From JABDMH01 sp965222645 (GTDB lineage Bacteria > Bacteroidota > Bacteroidia > Chitinophagales > Saprospiraceae): a DNA stretch of 64,000 bases. The DNA lies in the NCBI GenBank assembly GCA_965222645.1, contig OZ244968.1, positions 4,588,001 to 4,652,000 on the forward strand. The letters are read 5' to 3'. The translations under genes were made by a program, and so were the position numbers. The stretch's first letter is position 1; every line of letters begins with the position of its first letter. Of the stretch, positions 9,095-17,948 are shown in pieces. The notes below the pieces were generated by a model, which was not told the DNA's origin, did not search any database, and was given only the letters and a program-made list of their open reading frames with translations.

Positions 9095-10162
9095 ATGAAG
9101 TGCCTGGTTGGCTCGACAAAAGGATTGATCATTTACAACTTCGACGGTATGAAGTGGACTCTCACAAGCGTCGAGTTTGCCGGTTTATCCATCTCTATGA
9201 TACACTACGACCGGGAGAGGGATGAATATTGGGTAGGTCTTTCGATGAAGCACTGGGGACCAAAACTATTTAGATCTGGTCCTTCTTTGCGGGGATGGAG
9301 AGAGGTGAGAGCTCCAGAGTACCCGGAGGGAGCAGAAGTGAGAGCTGGCAAGATGGCTACGAGTAGACTCATCTGGTCAGGGCTGGTTCAACCCAATGGA
9401 AGTTTGTGGATAGGAACCGAGCCCGGCGGTCTTTTTCACAGTCAAAATGAAGGACAGAGCTGGGAACTCAACAGGGCACTTTGGGATCACCCCACCAGGG
9501 GAAAACACTGGTTTGGTGGAGGCCGTGACGAGGCCGGGATACATGCTATCCTGAGTTTCACAGATGATCCCGGACGGCTTCTGGTCGGTGTGAGTTGTGG
9601 AGGTGTTTATCAGACTGAAGACGGTGGCTACTCGTGGTCTGTCTGCAATGCTGGATTGAAAGCTGACTACCTGCCCAATCCATCCGGGCCATATGGCCAT
9701 GATCCCCATTCGATAAAGCCGTGCTTGGCACATCCCAATGTTTTATGGCAACAAAATCACTGCGGTGTTTTTTTGAGTAGAGATGGGGGAAAGAACTGGA
9801 ATGAGGTGACACCGGAAGACGGATACGGCCAATACGGATTTCCGATTGTGGCCCACAAATCGGATCCTGACACCGCCTGGATTATTCCTGCCGAAAGCGA
9901 TGATTGCAGAGTGGCTAAGGATGGCCGGCTGATAGTATGTAAGACCGAAGATGGCGGAGTAACATGGCAAAAATGTACGCATGGATTACCTCAAAAGGAT
10001 TGTTTTGATCTCGTCTTCAGACATGCTTTTGACCGGAGTGACACGATGATGGTTTTTGGAACAACGACGGGAAATTTGTTTTTTTCCAATAATGAAGGTG
10101 ATTTCTGGCAAATAATTAATTCTTCTCTGCCGCCCGTACATTCAGTTTTATTAATCGATTGA
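9095..10162 (+). CDS. BNR/Asp-box beta-propeller protein (exo-sialidase/sortilin-like fold)
   Basis: 355 residues without a signal peptide. It opens KCLVGSTKGLIIY, the usual first blade of cytosolic VPS10/BNR-like propellers. Five Asp-box-like motifs (S/T-x-D/N-x-G-x-x-W) are spaced along it: SQNEGQSWEL, TEDGGYSWSV, SRDGGKNWNE, TEDGGVTWQK and SNNEGDFWQI. GPYGHDPHSI and WQQNHCGVFLS are also typical of the subgroup annotated as glycosyl hydrolase (BNR repeat). Catalytic residues of sialidases are not evident, so enzymatic activity is uncertain. The next gene starts 3 bp after its stop, so the two are probably co-transcribed. Confidence 0.8.
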   Translation: MKCLVGSTKGLIIYNFDGMKWTLTSVEFAGLSISMIHYDRERDEYWVGLSMKHWGPKLFRSGPSLRGWREVRAPEYPEGAEVRAGKMATSRLIWSGLVQPNGSLWIGTEPGGLFHSQNEGQSWELNRALWDHPTRGKHWFGGGRDEAGIHAILSFTDDPGRLLVGVSCGGVYQTEDGGYSWSVCNAGLKADYLPNPSGPYGHDPHSIKPCLAHPNVLWQQNHCGVFLSRDGGKNWNEVTPEDGYGQYGFPIVAHKSDPDTAWIIPAESDDCRVAKDGRLIVCKTEDGGVTWQKCTHGLPQKDCFDLVFRHAFDRSDTMMVFGTTTGNLFFSNNEGDFWQIINSSLPPVHSVLLID

Positions 10163-10165
10163 ATC

Positions 10166-10759
10166 ATGAAAGTGTCAGCAATTATTCTAGCAGCTGGTAT
10201 GTCAACACGGTTTGGAAAAAAGAACAAATTGTTGCACAAAATCGAAGGTGAACCGATGATTGTTAAGACGGTACGTCAGATTGTTAATGCAGATGTCAAT
10301 GAGGCAATTGTTGTGACAGGGAGTGAGAGCCACGAGATAAAAATAAAATTGAATTTTTCCCGTAAGATAAAAACCATTTTTAATCCCGATTATAGAAGGG
10401 GTATGAGTACATCTATTAAGATCGGCATAAACAGTATTGGTCTGGATGCAGATGCCTGTATGATCTGCCTGGGTGATATGCCGTATCTCACTACGGAGGA
10501 TTACAGCACCCAAATAGATGCCTGGAAACATTGGGAGGACAACGAAGCTATTTTAGTGCCAGCTCATAACGAGGAAAGTGGACATCCTGTGATTTTTGGC
10601 AGTGCCTATTTTGAAGATTTGAAAAATCTGCCGGTGTCAGATAAGGGAGCAAAGGTCCTCTTAGATAAATACGACAAGTTTCTCAGGGAAATCTCCGTGG
10701 ACCACGACAGAATTTTTCTGGACGTCGATTTTTTGGAGGACAAATGGGAAGCTGAGTGA
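10166..10759 (+). CDS. mocA: MobA-like nucleotidyltransferase, probably molybdenum cofactor cytidylyltransferase
   Basis: 197 residues with the nucleotidyltransferase signature SAIILAAGMSTRFGKKNKLL at the N-terminus. Also present are NPDYRRGMSTSIKIGI, CLGDMPYLT (metal-binding Asp) and GHPVIFGSAYFEDL (about 130-145). These are characteristic of the MocA/MobA-like family that transfers CMP or GMP to molybdopterin. The RRGMSTSIK motif and short length favour the MocA (cytidylyl) branch. Together with xdhC at 2584 it points to a molybdenum hydroxylase elsewhere in the genome. It follows the BNR propeller gene with a 3-bp gap. Confidence 0.82.
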   Translation: MKVSAIILAAGMSTRFGKKNKLLHKIEGEPMIVKTVRQIVNADVNEAIVVTGSESHEIKIKLNFSRKIKTIFNPDYRRGMSTSIKIGINSIGLDADACMICLGDMPYLTTEDYSTQIDAWKHWEDNEAILVPAHNEESGHPVIFGSAYFEDLKNLPVSDKGAKVLLDKYDKFLREISVDHDRIFLDVDFLEDKWEAE

Positions 10760-11210
10760 ACGAATGGCTTGGGATATACTTCAGGTATAGAAACGGGTTT
10801 GGCATTACATTAACTCTTTTTTTTTCTTAGCTACTTTGTTTGACACAAAGCAGCCCAAAATATCACTCTGTCGCTAAAGTTATGGAGCGTCGGCGACAAG
10901 CCTATATTTTTTTTAACGGAATAAAAGCCCTAAAACCAAAACTTTTAAAAACTCCCTTGAATCATGTCATACTAATGCTGGGTAGATTTTATTGGAAGGT
11001 GCTCTTCGATTGTAGGATATAGTTGTTCAGACACTTTAAAGTTCTTAAGGGTTTTTTGAACTTTTATTAATAAGAAAATAAGGCCAAGATAATCCTTTTG
11101 TAAAGGTCTTAGAAATCACTCGTATAAAAGTCCCAATATAATTTTGTTGACCCGATTTCGCAGTCGGAGGTGCGGTCATGGGTAGATTATATTCAAAACA
11201 ATAGTAATAC
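10760..11210. other. Gene-free stretch with a fragment of a dispersed repeat
   Basis: No convincing gene is visible. At about 10869-10900 the sequence CTCTGTCGCTAAAGTTATGG, followed by AGCGTCGGCGACAAG, resembles 28133-28168 (CTCCGTCGCCATAGCTCTGG, then AGCGCCGGCGACAAG). It is therefore a copy of a dispersed hairpin-like motif. The rest is AT-rich and unassigned. Confidence 0.5.
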
Positions 11211-11660
11211 CTGCAACTGCAAACATCCGGCAGATATGTGGAGCATGCCTTAGGCACCTTAGATATTTTGCCGTTAAAATAGGACAAATAGAGTGAAAGG
11301 CACTCGAAAAAAATCCTATGAGATTCCGACTTCGCATCCGTAGGTGGGGCCCCACACTTGGGTTGTAGCGTTAGATTTTATCCAGTGGAAAAGAGCTGAG
11401 GAGCATAAATGCAGACAAAATCTGATCACTAGCAATAGACTTCTCCACTAAGGAAGGAGGAGCCTTATAAAATCTAGCGAAGACCCAAGATGTGGGTCAC
11501 CGAGGATGCAGGAGGCAGTTTTTGACCCACTTTTTGCTGCCAAAAAGTGGAGAAGCATATTTTTGGTCACAAAAAAGAAAAAGTAATTACCCTACCCACC
11601 CCACCACTGGTGGGATCGCTCAAGAATGATCCATACCGAAGAAATCGGAATTTACAAAAA
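11210..11660 (-). repeat. Dispersed repeat families B and A, minus orientation
   Basis: The reverse complement of this stretch matches 55190-55660 over long runs. Examples are the segments reading TGTGGGGCCCCACCTACGGA, TGCGAAGTCGGA and the AAAAAGTGG/GATCGCTCAAGAATGA block. Further relatives lie at 27975-28150, 53765-53960 and 54170-55070. No open frame is conserved between the copies, so this is a non-coding dispersed repeat. Confidence 0.8.
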
Positions 11661-11668
11661 GTAGAAAC

Positions 11669-12475
11669 TCACTTTTGGCATAGTGATGAGAAAAATTCGA
11701 TTGAATCTCGAAGGTGCTTTGTCCAATATTCGTAATTATGCTCACCCTTAAACTCCTCGTAGAGATGATTAATCTGGGCATTGTTAAGTTCCTCATGCAA
11801 GCGCCGATTTGAGGTAATGAGTGGGTCACTAGTGCCGCAATCCATCCTAAGAGGAGGTAGATTGCTCCTGTGAGCAATAGCATTTGAGATTACAGATGAT
11901 TTTTTAATGATCTCCTCGGAGAGTTTGGACCGGATATTTTCTTCTATAAAGGACTGGAGGTCATCCAGATTCGTGATTGCGGAATGTGCAGAAATACCCG
12001 CAAATTTCTCTGGGTATTTCATGCCAAGTCTCAATGCTCCGTATCCTCCCATGGAGAGCCCGGAAATGAAGATCTCAGATTTTTCAGTTATTTCAGAAAA
12101 ATAATGTTGAGCTGCAGAGATCACATCATTTACTATCCATTTTTCAAAATCTAGTCCCGATTTATGCGGTAAATATCCACTCCCATCTCCATTTAATCCG
12201 TCTGAAGGCATAATTAAGATAAAAGGATAAATATCCGCTTCATAAGTATTGAGTACCTCATGGGCACCTGCCTGATACAGCCAGGAAAAGTGGCTTCCAT
12301 ATACCCCGTGTAGTAAAATGATGCAAGAAACATTCCGTTGGCCTTTTACAGTTTCTGGTAGGTACATGGAGCACTCTCCCCTGCCTTGCAGGTAAGAGCT
12401 TTTCAGTGAGAGAAAGTAGGTGTTTTCAGGTGCATACCTTGTGTCCGTAATTGAACTGTGTTCAAAATTGATCAT
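11669..12475 (-). CDS. Alpha/beta-hydrolase esterase (esterase D / tributyrin esterase-like)
   Basis: 268 residues. The nucleophile elbow GLSMGGYGALRLG (Ser near 142) is preceded by CIILLHGVYGSHFSWLYQAG (oxyanion strand) and FILIMPSDGLNG. The remaining triad residues are likely Asp in DCGTSDPLI and His in EFKGEHNYEYW. This is the putative-esterase (PF00756) family, which includes S-formylglutathione hydrolase and tributyrin esterases. There is no signal peptide, so it is probably cytosolic. The next minus-strand gene upstream is the zinc alcohol dehydrogenase. In some organisms such pairs act in formaldehyde detoxification, but the 280-bp repeat-filled gap weakens that reading here. Confidence 0.85.
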   Translation of the reverse strand: MINFEHSSITDTRYAPENTYFLSLKSSYLQGRGECSMYLPETVKGQRNVSCIILLHGVYGSHFSWLYQAGAHEVLNTYEADIYPFILIMPSDGLNGDGSGYLPHKSGLDFEKWIVNDVISAAQHYFSEITEKSEIFISGLSMGGYGALRLGMKYPEKFAGISAHSAITNLDDLQSFIEENIRSKLSEEIIKKSSVISNAIAHRSNLPPLRMDCGTSDPLITSNRRLHEELNNAQINHLYEEFKGEHNYEYWTKHLRDSIEFFSSLCQK

Positions 12476-12540
12476 GTAAGTCCCTTTGCTTTACTATTTT
12501 TTTCCATTTTGGAAATAGTGGTTGGCTGTTCCCGATTTTT

Positions 12541-12765
12541 TGCCAGATGCCCCAATTTCGGGCTAGCCAATCCCTTGGCTTCGCTCCGGGTTTGGGAATC
12601 CCCCTACTGTCCCACTTCCCTACTATACTACTATACTACTGTCCCACTTCCCTACTATACTACTATACTACTTTCCCACTTCCCTACTATACTACTATAC
12701 TACTTTCCCACTTCCCTACTATACTACTATACTACTTCCCTACTATACTACTTTCCCACTATCCA
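12541..12765. repeat. Core repeat plus 32-bp tandem repeats (CCCACTTCCCTACTATACTA...)
   Basis: A core of about 40 bp (GCCAATCCCTTGGCTTCGCT and following) is related to five copies at 50.6-51.1 kb. It is followed by four tandem 32-bp units starting at about 12611, 12643, 12675 and 12707, then a shortened unit. The array runs right up to the stop codon of the alcohol dehydrogenase gene. Translations over it (runs of Tyr, Thr, Leu, Pro) are repeat artefacts. Confidence 0.85.
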
Positions 12766-13868
12766 AAGACGATGACGCCTTTTGCGATCCTTCCATTGAG
12801 CATATCATCAAAGGCTTCGTCTAATTGCTCGGGAAAATATTTCTTGCTGATTAATTCGTCTAATTTGAGCTTTTTTTCCTCGTAATATTCGATAATTTTT
12901 GGAAAATCTTCATCCGGATTGCATTTGCCGTAAAGGGGGTTAACATAAATCTTATCCCATTCGAATAAATTCATGTCGATGGTAATTTCTTCCTCAATTC
13001 CACTCACTTGGACAGCCATTCCTGCGTTTCGAATCAATCGCAATGGAGCATCTCCCAGTGTGGGAATTCCTGTACATTCAAAGGCGTAGTCGGCGCCGTG
13101 CGATGTGATCTTCCATACTTGCTCTTTTACGGATTCCATTTTCTTATCGCGATCGGAGGATTTAATTACGTGTGTAGCGCCAAATTGTTTGGCCAGTTCA
13201 AGGCGCTTGTCACTCAGTTCGACTGCTATAATCTTTTGAGCACCGGCTATTTTTGCTCCCTGAATAATATTTAGACCGACACCCCCGGCTCCGATTACAA
13301 CGACAGTACTGCCTGGTTTTACGCGGGCAGTATTTAGCACGGATCCTAAACCGGTCATGACACCACAACCAACGATGCAGGCAGATTCAAACGGAATTGT
13401 AGAAGTTGTCTTGACAACGGCCTTTTCTTTGACTACGGTGTGAGTGGACATGGTCCCCAGATTAAATGATCTCAGAATTTCCTTGCCGCGATACTGGGAG
13501 CGACTGATGTGAGCATGGCCTGGATTGTATTTAGAGTGGTGAATGACCGGGGAGTGGTTTTCGCAAATATTGGTATGACCATTTTTACATTGGAAGCATT
13601 GACCACATGGTATTGCCCAATTCAGTATCACTTTATCTCCCTCTTCAATGTCCTTTACCTTTTTTCCAACCTCAAGTACAATTCCGGCTCCTTCGTGACC
13701 GGCAACAAAGGGTCCCGGCCAGTTTCGAATGGAGTCATAATCTGTATGGCAGATTCCGGATGCCTTGATCTCGATCAGAACCTCATCCTCACCGGGAGAA
13801 AAAACATGTATTTTACTCCAAGAGTGACCGCCTCTACCATCAGCCACAATACCCATGGCATCGATCAT
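12759..13868 (-). CDS. Zinc-dependent alcohol dehydrogenase (MDR superfamily)
   Basis: 369 residues. Catalytic-zinc ligands are in SGICHTDYD (Cys) and VAGHEGAG (His/Glu). The structural-zinc Cys cluster is CGQCFQCKNGHTNIC. The Rossmann nucleotide site is VVVIGAGGVGLNIIQGAKIAGA, followed by IIAVELSDKRLELAKQFGA (Glu/Ser after the second strand, suggesting NAD). It reads as a class III-like medium-chain alcohol dehydrogenase that oxidises an alcohol or glutathione/mycothiol adduct; the substrate is not determinable. The stop codon touches a tandem repeat array. The partner gene upstream (holA) is divergent, with about 108 bp between them. Confidence 0.88.
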   Translation of the reverse strand: MIDAMGIVADGRGGHSWSKIHVFSPGEDEVLIEIKASGICHTDYDSIRNWPGPFVAGHEGAGIVLEVGKKVKDIEEGDKVILNWAIPCGQCFQCKNGHTNICENHSPVIHHSKYNPGHAHISRSQYRGKEILRSFNLGTMSTHTVVKEKAVVKTTSTIPFESACIVGCGVMTGLGSVLNTARVKPGSTVVVIGAGGVGLNIIQGAKIAGAQKIIAVELSDKRLELAKQFGATHVIKSSDRDKKMESVKEQVWKITSHGADYAFECTGIPTLGDAPLRLIRNAGMAVQVSGIEEEITIDMNLFEWDKIYVNPLYGKCNPDEDFPKIIEYYEEKKLKLDELISKKYFPEQLDEAFDDMLNGRIAKGVIVFG

Positions 13869-13976
13869 TTGAACTTTTTTTTATACAGGAAATATAAGAT
13901 AAATGAAACGTCCTTGCTATTTTTTCGAAAAATAAAGACCTTGCACATCATTTAAAAAGGGAATAAGACCATAGAT

Positions 13977-14981
13977 GTGAAATACGAAGAATTGATTAGG
14001 GATCTGAGGGCCAGGAAATTTAAGCCGGTCTATCTACTGCACGGTAAGGAATCCTTTTACATAGATAAGATTACGCAGTACTTTGAAAATAGTGTTCTCG
14101 ATGAGACGGAGAAGGCCTTTAATCTCATGGTGTTGTATGGAAAAGAAGTTGATTTTAAAACCGTAGTGGATCATGCCCGTCGTTATCCCATGATGAGTGA
14201 ATACCAGGTCGTGATCATCAAGGAGGCCCAGACGATGAGGGATTTGACCGAGCTTACATCGTATGTGAAGAATCCAGCGGAGACAACGATTCTTGTAATC
14301 AGTTACAAACACGGAACTCTGGATGGCCGTACCAGTTTTGCCAAGTTGATGAAGAGAGAAGCCGTTGTGTTTGAATCAAAGCGAGTTTATGACAATCAGA
14401 TGCCGGACTGGATTACGGGGCAGGTTAGGGAGCTGGGGCTCGATATTGGCATGTCTGAGGCGAGTCTTATCGCAGATTACCTGGGGAGTGATTTGTCTAA
14501 GGTGGCAAATGAAATCGATAAGTTGACAATAAATCTGGCAGCAGGACATCTGATTAACAGAGCGGATATCGAAAAATACATCGGTATAAGCAAGGATTTT
14601 AATGTCTTCGAGTTACAGGATGCGCTCGGATCGCGTAACCGAGAAAAGGCGTACAGGATTATTCAGTATTTTATTGCAAATCCCAAAAACAATCCACTCA
14701 TCATGGTGGTTGCTACCTTATTCAGTTATTTTTCAAAAGTCTATATGATGCATTTTCTTCGCACCGCTCCGGAGCGCGAAGTGCAAAAGACTTTGGGTCT
14801 GTCCGGGCCTTTTTTCGTGCGTAAGTACCGGCAGGCTGCTCAATCTTACACCAAAAAACAAACTGAGGGAGTGATTCACTTATTGCGCGATTATGATATG
14901 AAATCGAAAGGCGTAGAGCGTGCCAGTTTTAGTGATCAGGCATTAATGCAGGAGATGGTCTATAAGATTTTGAATGTCTGA
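13977..14981 (+). CDS. holA: DNA polymerase III subunit delta
   Basis: 334 residues from a GTG start at 13977; the overlapping ATG is followed at once by TGA, so GTG decides the start. The N-terminus KFKPVYLLHGKESFYIDKI is the family hallmark, where delta has a degenerate P-loop. KYIGISKDFNVFELQDALGSRN and the C-terminal helical collar region (NPLIMVVATLFSYFSKVYMMH) are also typical. Delta opens the beta sliding clamp within the clamp loader. The length is normal. The gene stands alone and convergent with the DUF1569 gene. Confidence 0.93.
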   Translation: MKYEELIRDLRARKFKPVYLLHGKESFYIDKITQYFENSVLDETEKAFNLMVLYGKEVDFKTVVDHARRYPMMSEYQVVIIKEAQTMRDLTELTSYVKNPAETTILVISYKHGTLDGRTSFAKLMKREAVVFESKRVYDNQMPDWITGQVRELGLDIGMSEASLIADYLGSDLSKVANEIDKLTINLAAGHLINRADIEKYIGISKDFNVFELQDALGSRNREKAYRIIQYFIANPKNNPLIMVVATLFSYFSKVYMMHFLRTAPEREVQKTLGLSGPFFVRKYRQAAQSYTKKQTEGVIHLLRDYDMKSKGVERASFSDQALMQEMVYKILNV

Positions 14982-14985
14982 TTAC

Positions 14986-15022
14986 CCGGTCACCGGATAC
15001 CGGATACCGGTGACCGGATATC
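14986..15022. other. GC-rich palindrome between convergent genes
   Basis: CCGGTCACCGGATACC is followed immediately by the near-complementary GGATACCGGTGACCGG. These can form a strong imperfect hairpin in the 43-bp gap between the ends of holA and the DUF1569 gene. There is no T-run, so it is not a typical intrinsic terminator. It may still block read-through between the two converging genes. Confidence 0.5.
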
Positions 15023-15024
15023 GG

Positions 15025-15483
15025 TTATACTCCGAATTGAGTGAGGTGGTGATCCAGATGCTTGTAAAATAAGTTGCTCCATTCTCTGATTGATAATGGT
15101 CCGAAAGAAAGAGATTCTTTCTGATCAAAGTGAGATTCGCCCAATTCATGTGTTTTCCTCAAATAGTCAATTAATCGACTTTTTTCGCTCTCAAAATCTT
15201 TTTTTCCGGTCATTAGAAAAGCAGGAGCCGTCCGCGAATTTTTTTTGTAGGGTTTTTCACTTACAACAATGTTTTTTGCAAATAATTTGATGAAAAAGCG
15301 CTGTAAACCGTTCGGCCTCGGATGTTTTTCTGTAAATGCCATTTCGTAGGGAACGTTGCAGTGTGCCAGCATTTGATCGACGGTCATTTTTCCCCATAGG
15401 GGACTAGTATCCGGAGTGAGATTGTTGATTCGATCAATGAGTTGGTCGGTGACATCCTTATTGAAAATATTTGGTAAAGGCAT
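15025..15483 (-). CDS. DUF1569 (DinB-like) protein
   Basis: 152 residues matching the DUF1569 pattern. The N-terminal LIDRINNLTPDTSPLWGKMTVDQMLAHC has the first metal-site-type His, followed by VPYEMAFTEKHPRPNGLQRFF. FGPLSIREWSNLFYKHLDHHLTQFGV at the end carries the further His residues. The DinB fold is a four-helix bundle with a putative three-His metal site. Members are often stress- or damage-linked, but their activity is unknown. The protein is soluble, without a signal peptide. The gene is monocistronic by layout. Confidence 0.8.
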   Translation of the reverse strand: MPLPNIFNKDVTDQLIDRINNLTPDTSPLWGKMTVDQMLAHCNVPYEMAFTEKHPRPNGLQRFFIKLFAKNIVVSEKPYKKNSRTAPAFLMTGKKDFESEKSRLIDYLRKTHELGESHFDQKESLSFGPLSIREWSNLFYKHLDHHLTQFGV

Positions 15484-15611
15484 TGTGTCTTGCTATTATT
15501 AATGCCTAAATTATAAAAAAGGGAGGAATATCGATGGGGAGGAGATATCATGCTAAATCAAAGGAACTTTGTCACAAACAACTCATTATTGATATTCGCT
15601 TTTCCACTGTC

Positions 15612-16625
15612 CTAAATACCGGTATATCCCAGGTTGATGCCAGCCGATGTTGTTCTAATGCCCTTTGTATAGTTGCTGATCATCAAAATTGGAGTTAGTG
15701 ACAGGTGTCTTCTCGGGAAAACAGTTACCCCTAGTCTTATGCCATTAGAATGGATGAGTCGATTCTTCAGCCTAAACCAATCGTGATTAATTACTCTGTC
15801 GATCTGGAATGAATAGTGTCGATGAGGTTTGTAGTGGACTCCAATTATCGTTTGATTGATATTATTTTCTCGAAGAACTACAGTCTCCAGAGATGCCCCT
15901 GTTTGGGGATGCACAGCACCTGATGAAAGGTAAGTTCTGGCAAATGCGCGGCTAATTTGAAGAGCTATTTTTTGTTGTTTTGGCCCTATAGCAATTCCAA
16001 GATTTAAGCCGTATTCGAAAACGTTTATGTTCTCAAGTATGCCCACTGATCCCAAAGGTCCTATGAAGAAGTTTAGAGATTTCTTATCCTCTATCTGTAT
16101 TTGGTCGGTAAGAGAGTATTTGATATTCCTTCCTCTGAGTTTGAAAAGATTCAAATCTGAGATGGACTTCCTTACTATTGAGAGATGGTCATCTTCCAAA
16201 AGTTCATCAATAGACCTAAAGAAGATATTGATTTTCAGAGATTGATTCTTGAGTCTTGCTACATGCTCGCTATATGTAGAAATGTTGCCCTCCTGATCTA
16301 CAATATATCTGATGGCATCTTTGATTTCATTGACTGTCAGAGAAGTACCTTGATCATAGACTAGTTCAAAATGATCATATCGGGGTACAGCAGGAAGAAT
16401 TTGTTCAAGGTGAGCTTTGAACGAGCTTATTAGTCTGGAGTAGTGTTGTTCGTTGGATAAGCTATCAGACCGAAGAGGTATGGTTCTCGATCTCCACGAT
16501 ATCTCCATCTTCTTCTGGCCTGCATCATAAATAAAAAGTGTGTCAGATTTAAATCCTTGTTGAGAAAAGCTTGCGCTAATGGAAAAAAACAGACAGACTA
16601 GAGTGCAACAGAATCTATTTATCAT
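15612..16625 (-). CDS. Exported protein of unknown function in an ECF sigma operon, possibly outer-membrane
   Basis: 337 residues from the ATG at 16625, chosen because a signal peptide starts there (MINRFCCTLVCLFFSISASFS, then QQG) and it lies 7 bp after the upstream gene. The frame is open further upstream but would overlap that gene. The C-terminal half has alternating beta-strand-like segments (IGPLGSVGILENINVFEYGLNLG; QIALQISRAF-type; HYSFQIDRVINHDW; LSLTPILMISNYTK). It ends in a hydrophobic/aromatic stretch, which suggests a small barrel. No family is recognised. It is the third gene of the sigma/anti-sigma operon and so a candidate regulated product or sensor. Confidence 0.6.
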   Translation of the reverse strand: MINRFCCTLVCLFFSISASFSQQGFKSDTLFIYDAGQKKMEISWRSRTIPLRSDSLSNEQHYSRLISSFKAHLEQILPAVPRYDHFELVYDQGTSLTVNEIKDAIRYIVDQEGNISTYSEHVARLKNQSLKINIFFRSIDELLEDDHLSIVRKSISDLNLFKLRGRNIKYSLTDQIQIEDKKSLNFFIGPLGSVGILENINVFEYGLNLGIAIGPKQQKIALQISRAFARTYLSSGAVHPQTGASLETVVLRENNINQTIIGVHYKPHRHYSFQIDRVINHDWFRLKNRLIHSNGIRLGVTVFPRRHLSLTPILMISNYTKGIRTTSAGINLGYTGI

Positions 16626-16632
16626 TTTAAGA

Positions 16633-17331
16633 CTATTTTTTACGCAATGAAAGTAGAAGACCTGAGGGGTTCGTTTCACTATTATCAGGTGGTGGGTCAT
16701 TGAAAGGGATTACAACAAAATTTACCTTTCCATCTTTGTATTTTAGAGCTGGGGATTCAAAAAGGAACTGTACACTTGACGGTTTGTGATCGCGATTGAC
16801 TAGGACAGGTTCTGACTTTGGGGTAATGTTTACTAATTCTGAATTATCCATATGAGTTGTTTTCACTGGGGGGAGATATACGGTATCTAGGTGATATATA
16901 AATACCTCTTTCATAATCGGATCTCTTTCTAAGTAAACAGTATCTCTGAAGTATATTTTCACTGGTTGAGCATTGTTTACTTTAGGTGATTTTGTATATG
17001 TAGATTTGCTTTTTTTATTAACCAGTAGAGCAGTGATTTTCCCCTGCAGCACTCTGTTGATATCAGTCAGAGAGTCATTTTTACGTTGGAAGTAAAGTAA
17101 CTCTTGTATTTGAGAATAACTTTCTTGTTTGAGTAGATTGATTGACCATAGAAAACTTATGAAAAATATTCCTGCAGCCACTTTCCAAAATGGAAATGAT
17201 TTAGATCTTTTTCCATTAAAATCCAACTTGTTCCAAATGATCTCTTTTGATTTGATCGAAGATTCGGAGTAAGTTACTTGCTCTTCCTCCAGTATTTTTC
17301 TGAACATCTTGTCGATATGATCATGTTCCAT
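16633..17331 (-). CDS. Putative anti-sigma factor, single-pass membrane protein
   Basis: 232 residues. A cytoplasmic N-terminus of about 48 residues (HDHIDKMFRKILEEEQ...) precedes one transmembrane segment (FPFWKVAAGIFFISFLWSINLL, about 47-68). A short coiled-coil-like stretch (YSQIQELLYFQRKNDSLTDINRVLQGKI) and a periplasmic tail follow. It overlaps the end of the ECF sigma gene by 11 bp. That position and topology are typical of Bacteroidota anti-sigma factors. There is no FecR domain and no zinc HxxxCxxC motif, so the assignment rests on context. Confidence 0.6.
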   Translation of the reverse strand: MEHDHIDKMFRKILEEEQVTYSESSIKSKEIIWNKLDFNGKRSKSFPFWKVAAGIFFISFLWSINLLKQESYSQIQELLYFQRKNDSLTDINRVLQGKITALLVNKKSKSTYTKSPKVNNAQPVKIYFRDTVYLERDPIMKEVFIYHLDTVYLPPVKTTHMDNSELVNITPKSEPVLVNRDHKPSSVQFLFESPALKYKDGKVNFVVIPFNDPPPDNSETNPSGLLLSLRKK

Positions 17332-17857
17332 ACTCCTTATTTTTATGCAGCTCGTTTATTATGTATCTTCTTGCCTTGCGTAATTGCGATTTCGACGTAT
17401 TTCTGCTTATTGACAACAGGTCTGCTATCTGGCTATGACTATAGCCATCAATCGCGTACAGATTGAATATTCTCCTGTACCCATCCGGCATGTTATTAAG
17501 TATCATTTTTATCTCCTCTAGATCTATTGGATAGTCCTTCAGGGGTTGATTCTGTGGTATTTCATTTATGTTTTCCAAAAAAACCACGGGTTTATTCTTC
17601 CTGAGCACTTTGATTGATTCGTTAATTGTTATTGTATTTAGCCATTTTCCTATACTTCCGGGACCCCGGTATTCAAAGGATTTGAGAGAATCAAAAGCTT
17701 TATTGAAAGTCACAATGACAACATCTTCACTCGATTGTATGTCGAGGAGATACCGATAAGCGATTTTATAAACCTGGTTATAATACCTATCAAAGAAGGT
17801 TCGGAAAGCCCTTTGATCACATTTTAAACAGGCCGATATCAGTTGTTCATCGTCCAA
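17321..17857 (-). CDS. RNA polymerase ECF-type sigma factor
   Basis: 178 residues. Region 2 is ACLKCDQRAFRTFFDRYYNQVYKIAYRYL...DVVIVTFNKAFDSL, matching the sigma2 helix where it contacts core polymerase. GPGSIGKWLNTITINESIKVLRK follows. Region 4 is LNNMPDGYRRIFNLYAIDGYSHSQIADLLSISRNTSKSQLRKARRYI, a helix-turn-helix with the usual G(Y/F)xHxEIA-like core. It is the first gene of a three-gene operon (sigma, anti-sigma, exported protein) and probably responds to an envelope signal. The region upstream holds hairpin repeats of the RAYT locus. Confidence 0.88.
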   Translation of the reverse strand: MDDEQLISACLKCDQRAFRTFFDRYYNQVYKIAYRYLLDIQSSEDVVIVTFNKAFDSLKSFEYRGPGSIGKWLNTITINESIKVLRKNKPVVFLENINEIPQNQPLKDYPIDLEEIKMILNNMPDGYRRIFNLYAIDGYSHSQIADLLSISRNTSKSQLRKARRYIINELHKNKEYGT

Positions 17858-17948
17858 TCTTCAGATATAGCTTTAGTTGTGCATTCAACTTGTCAATCTA
17901 TCGTTAATAACCCTTAAAAGTCGCGTTTGGGTGTCCAGTCTGCACGCA

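Noticed and set aside
12458..12885. Plus-strand frames over the 32-bp repeats
   Set aside because: They translate the tandem repeat in several frames and overlap the end of the alcohol dehydrogenase gene.
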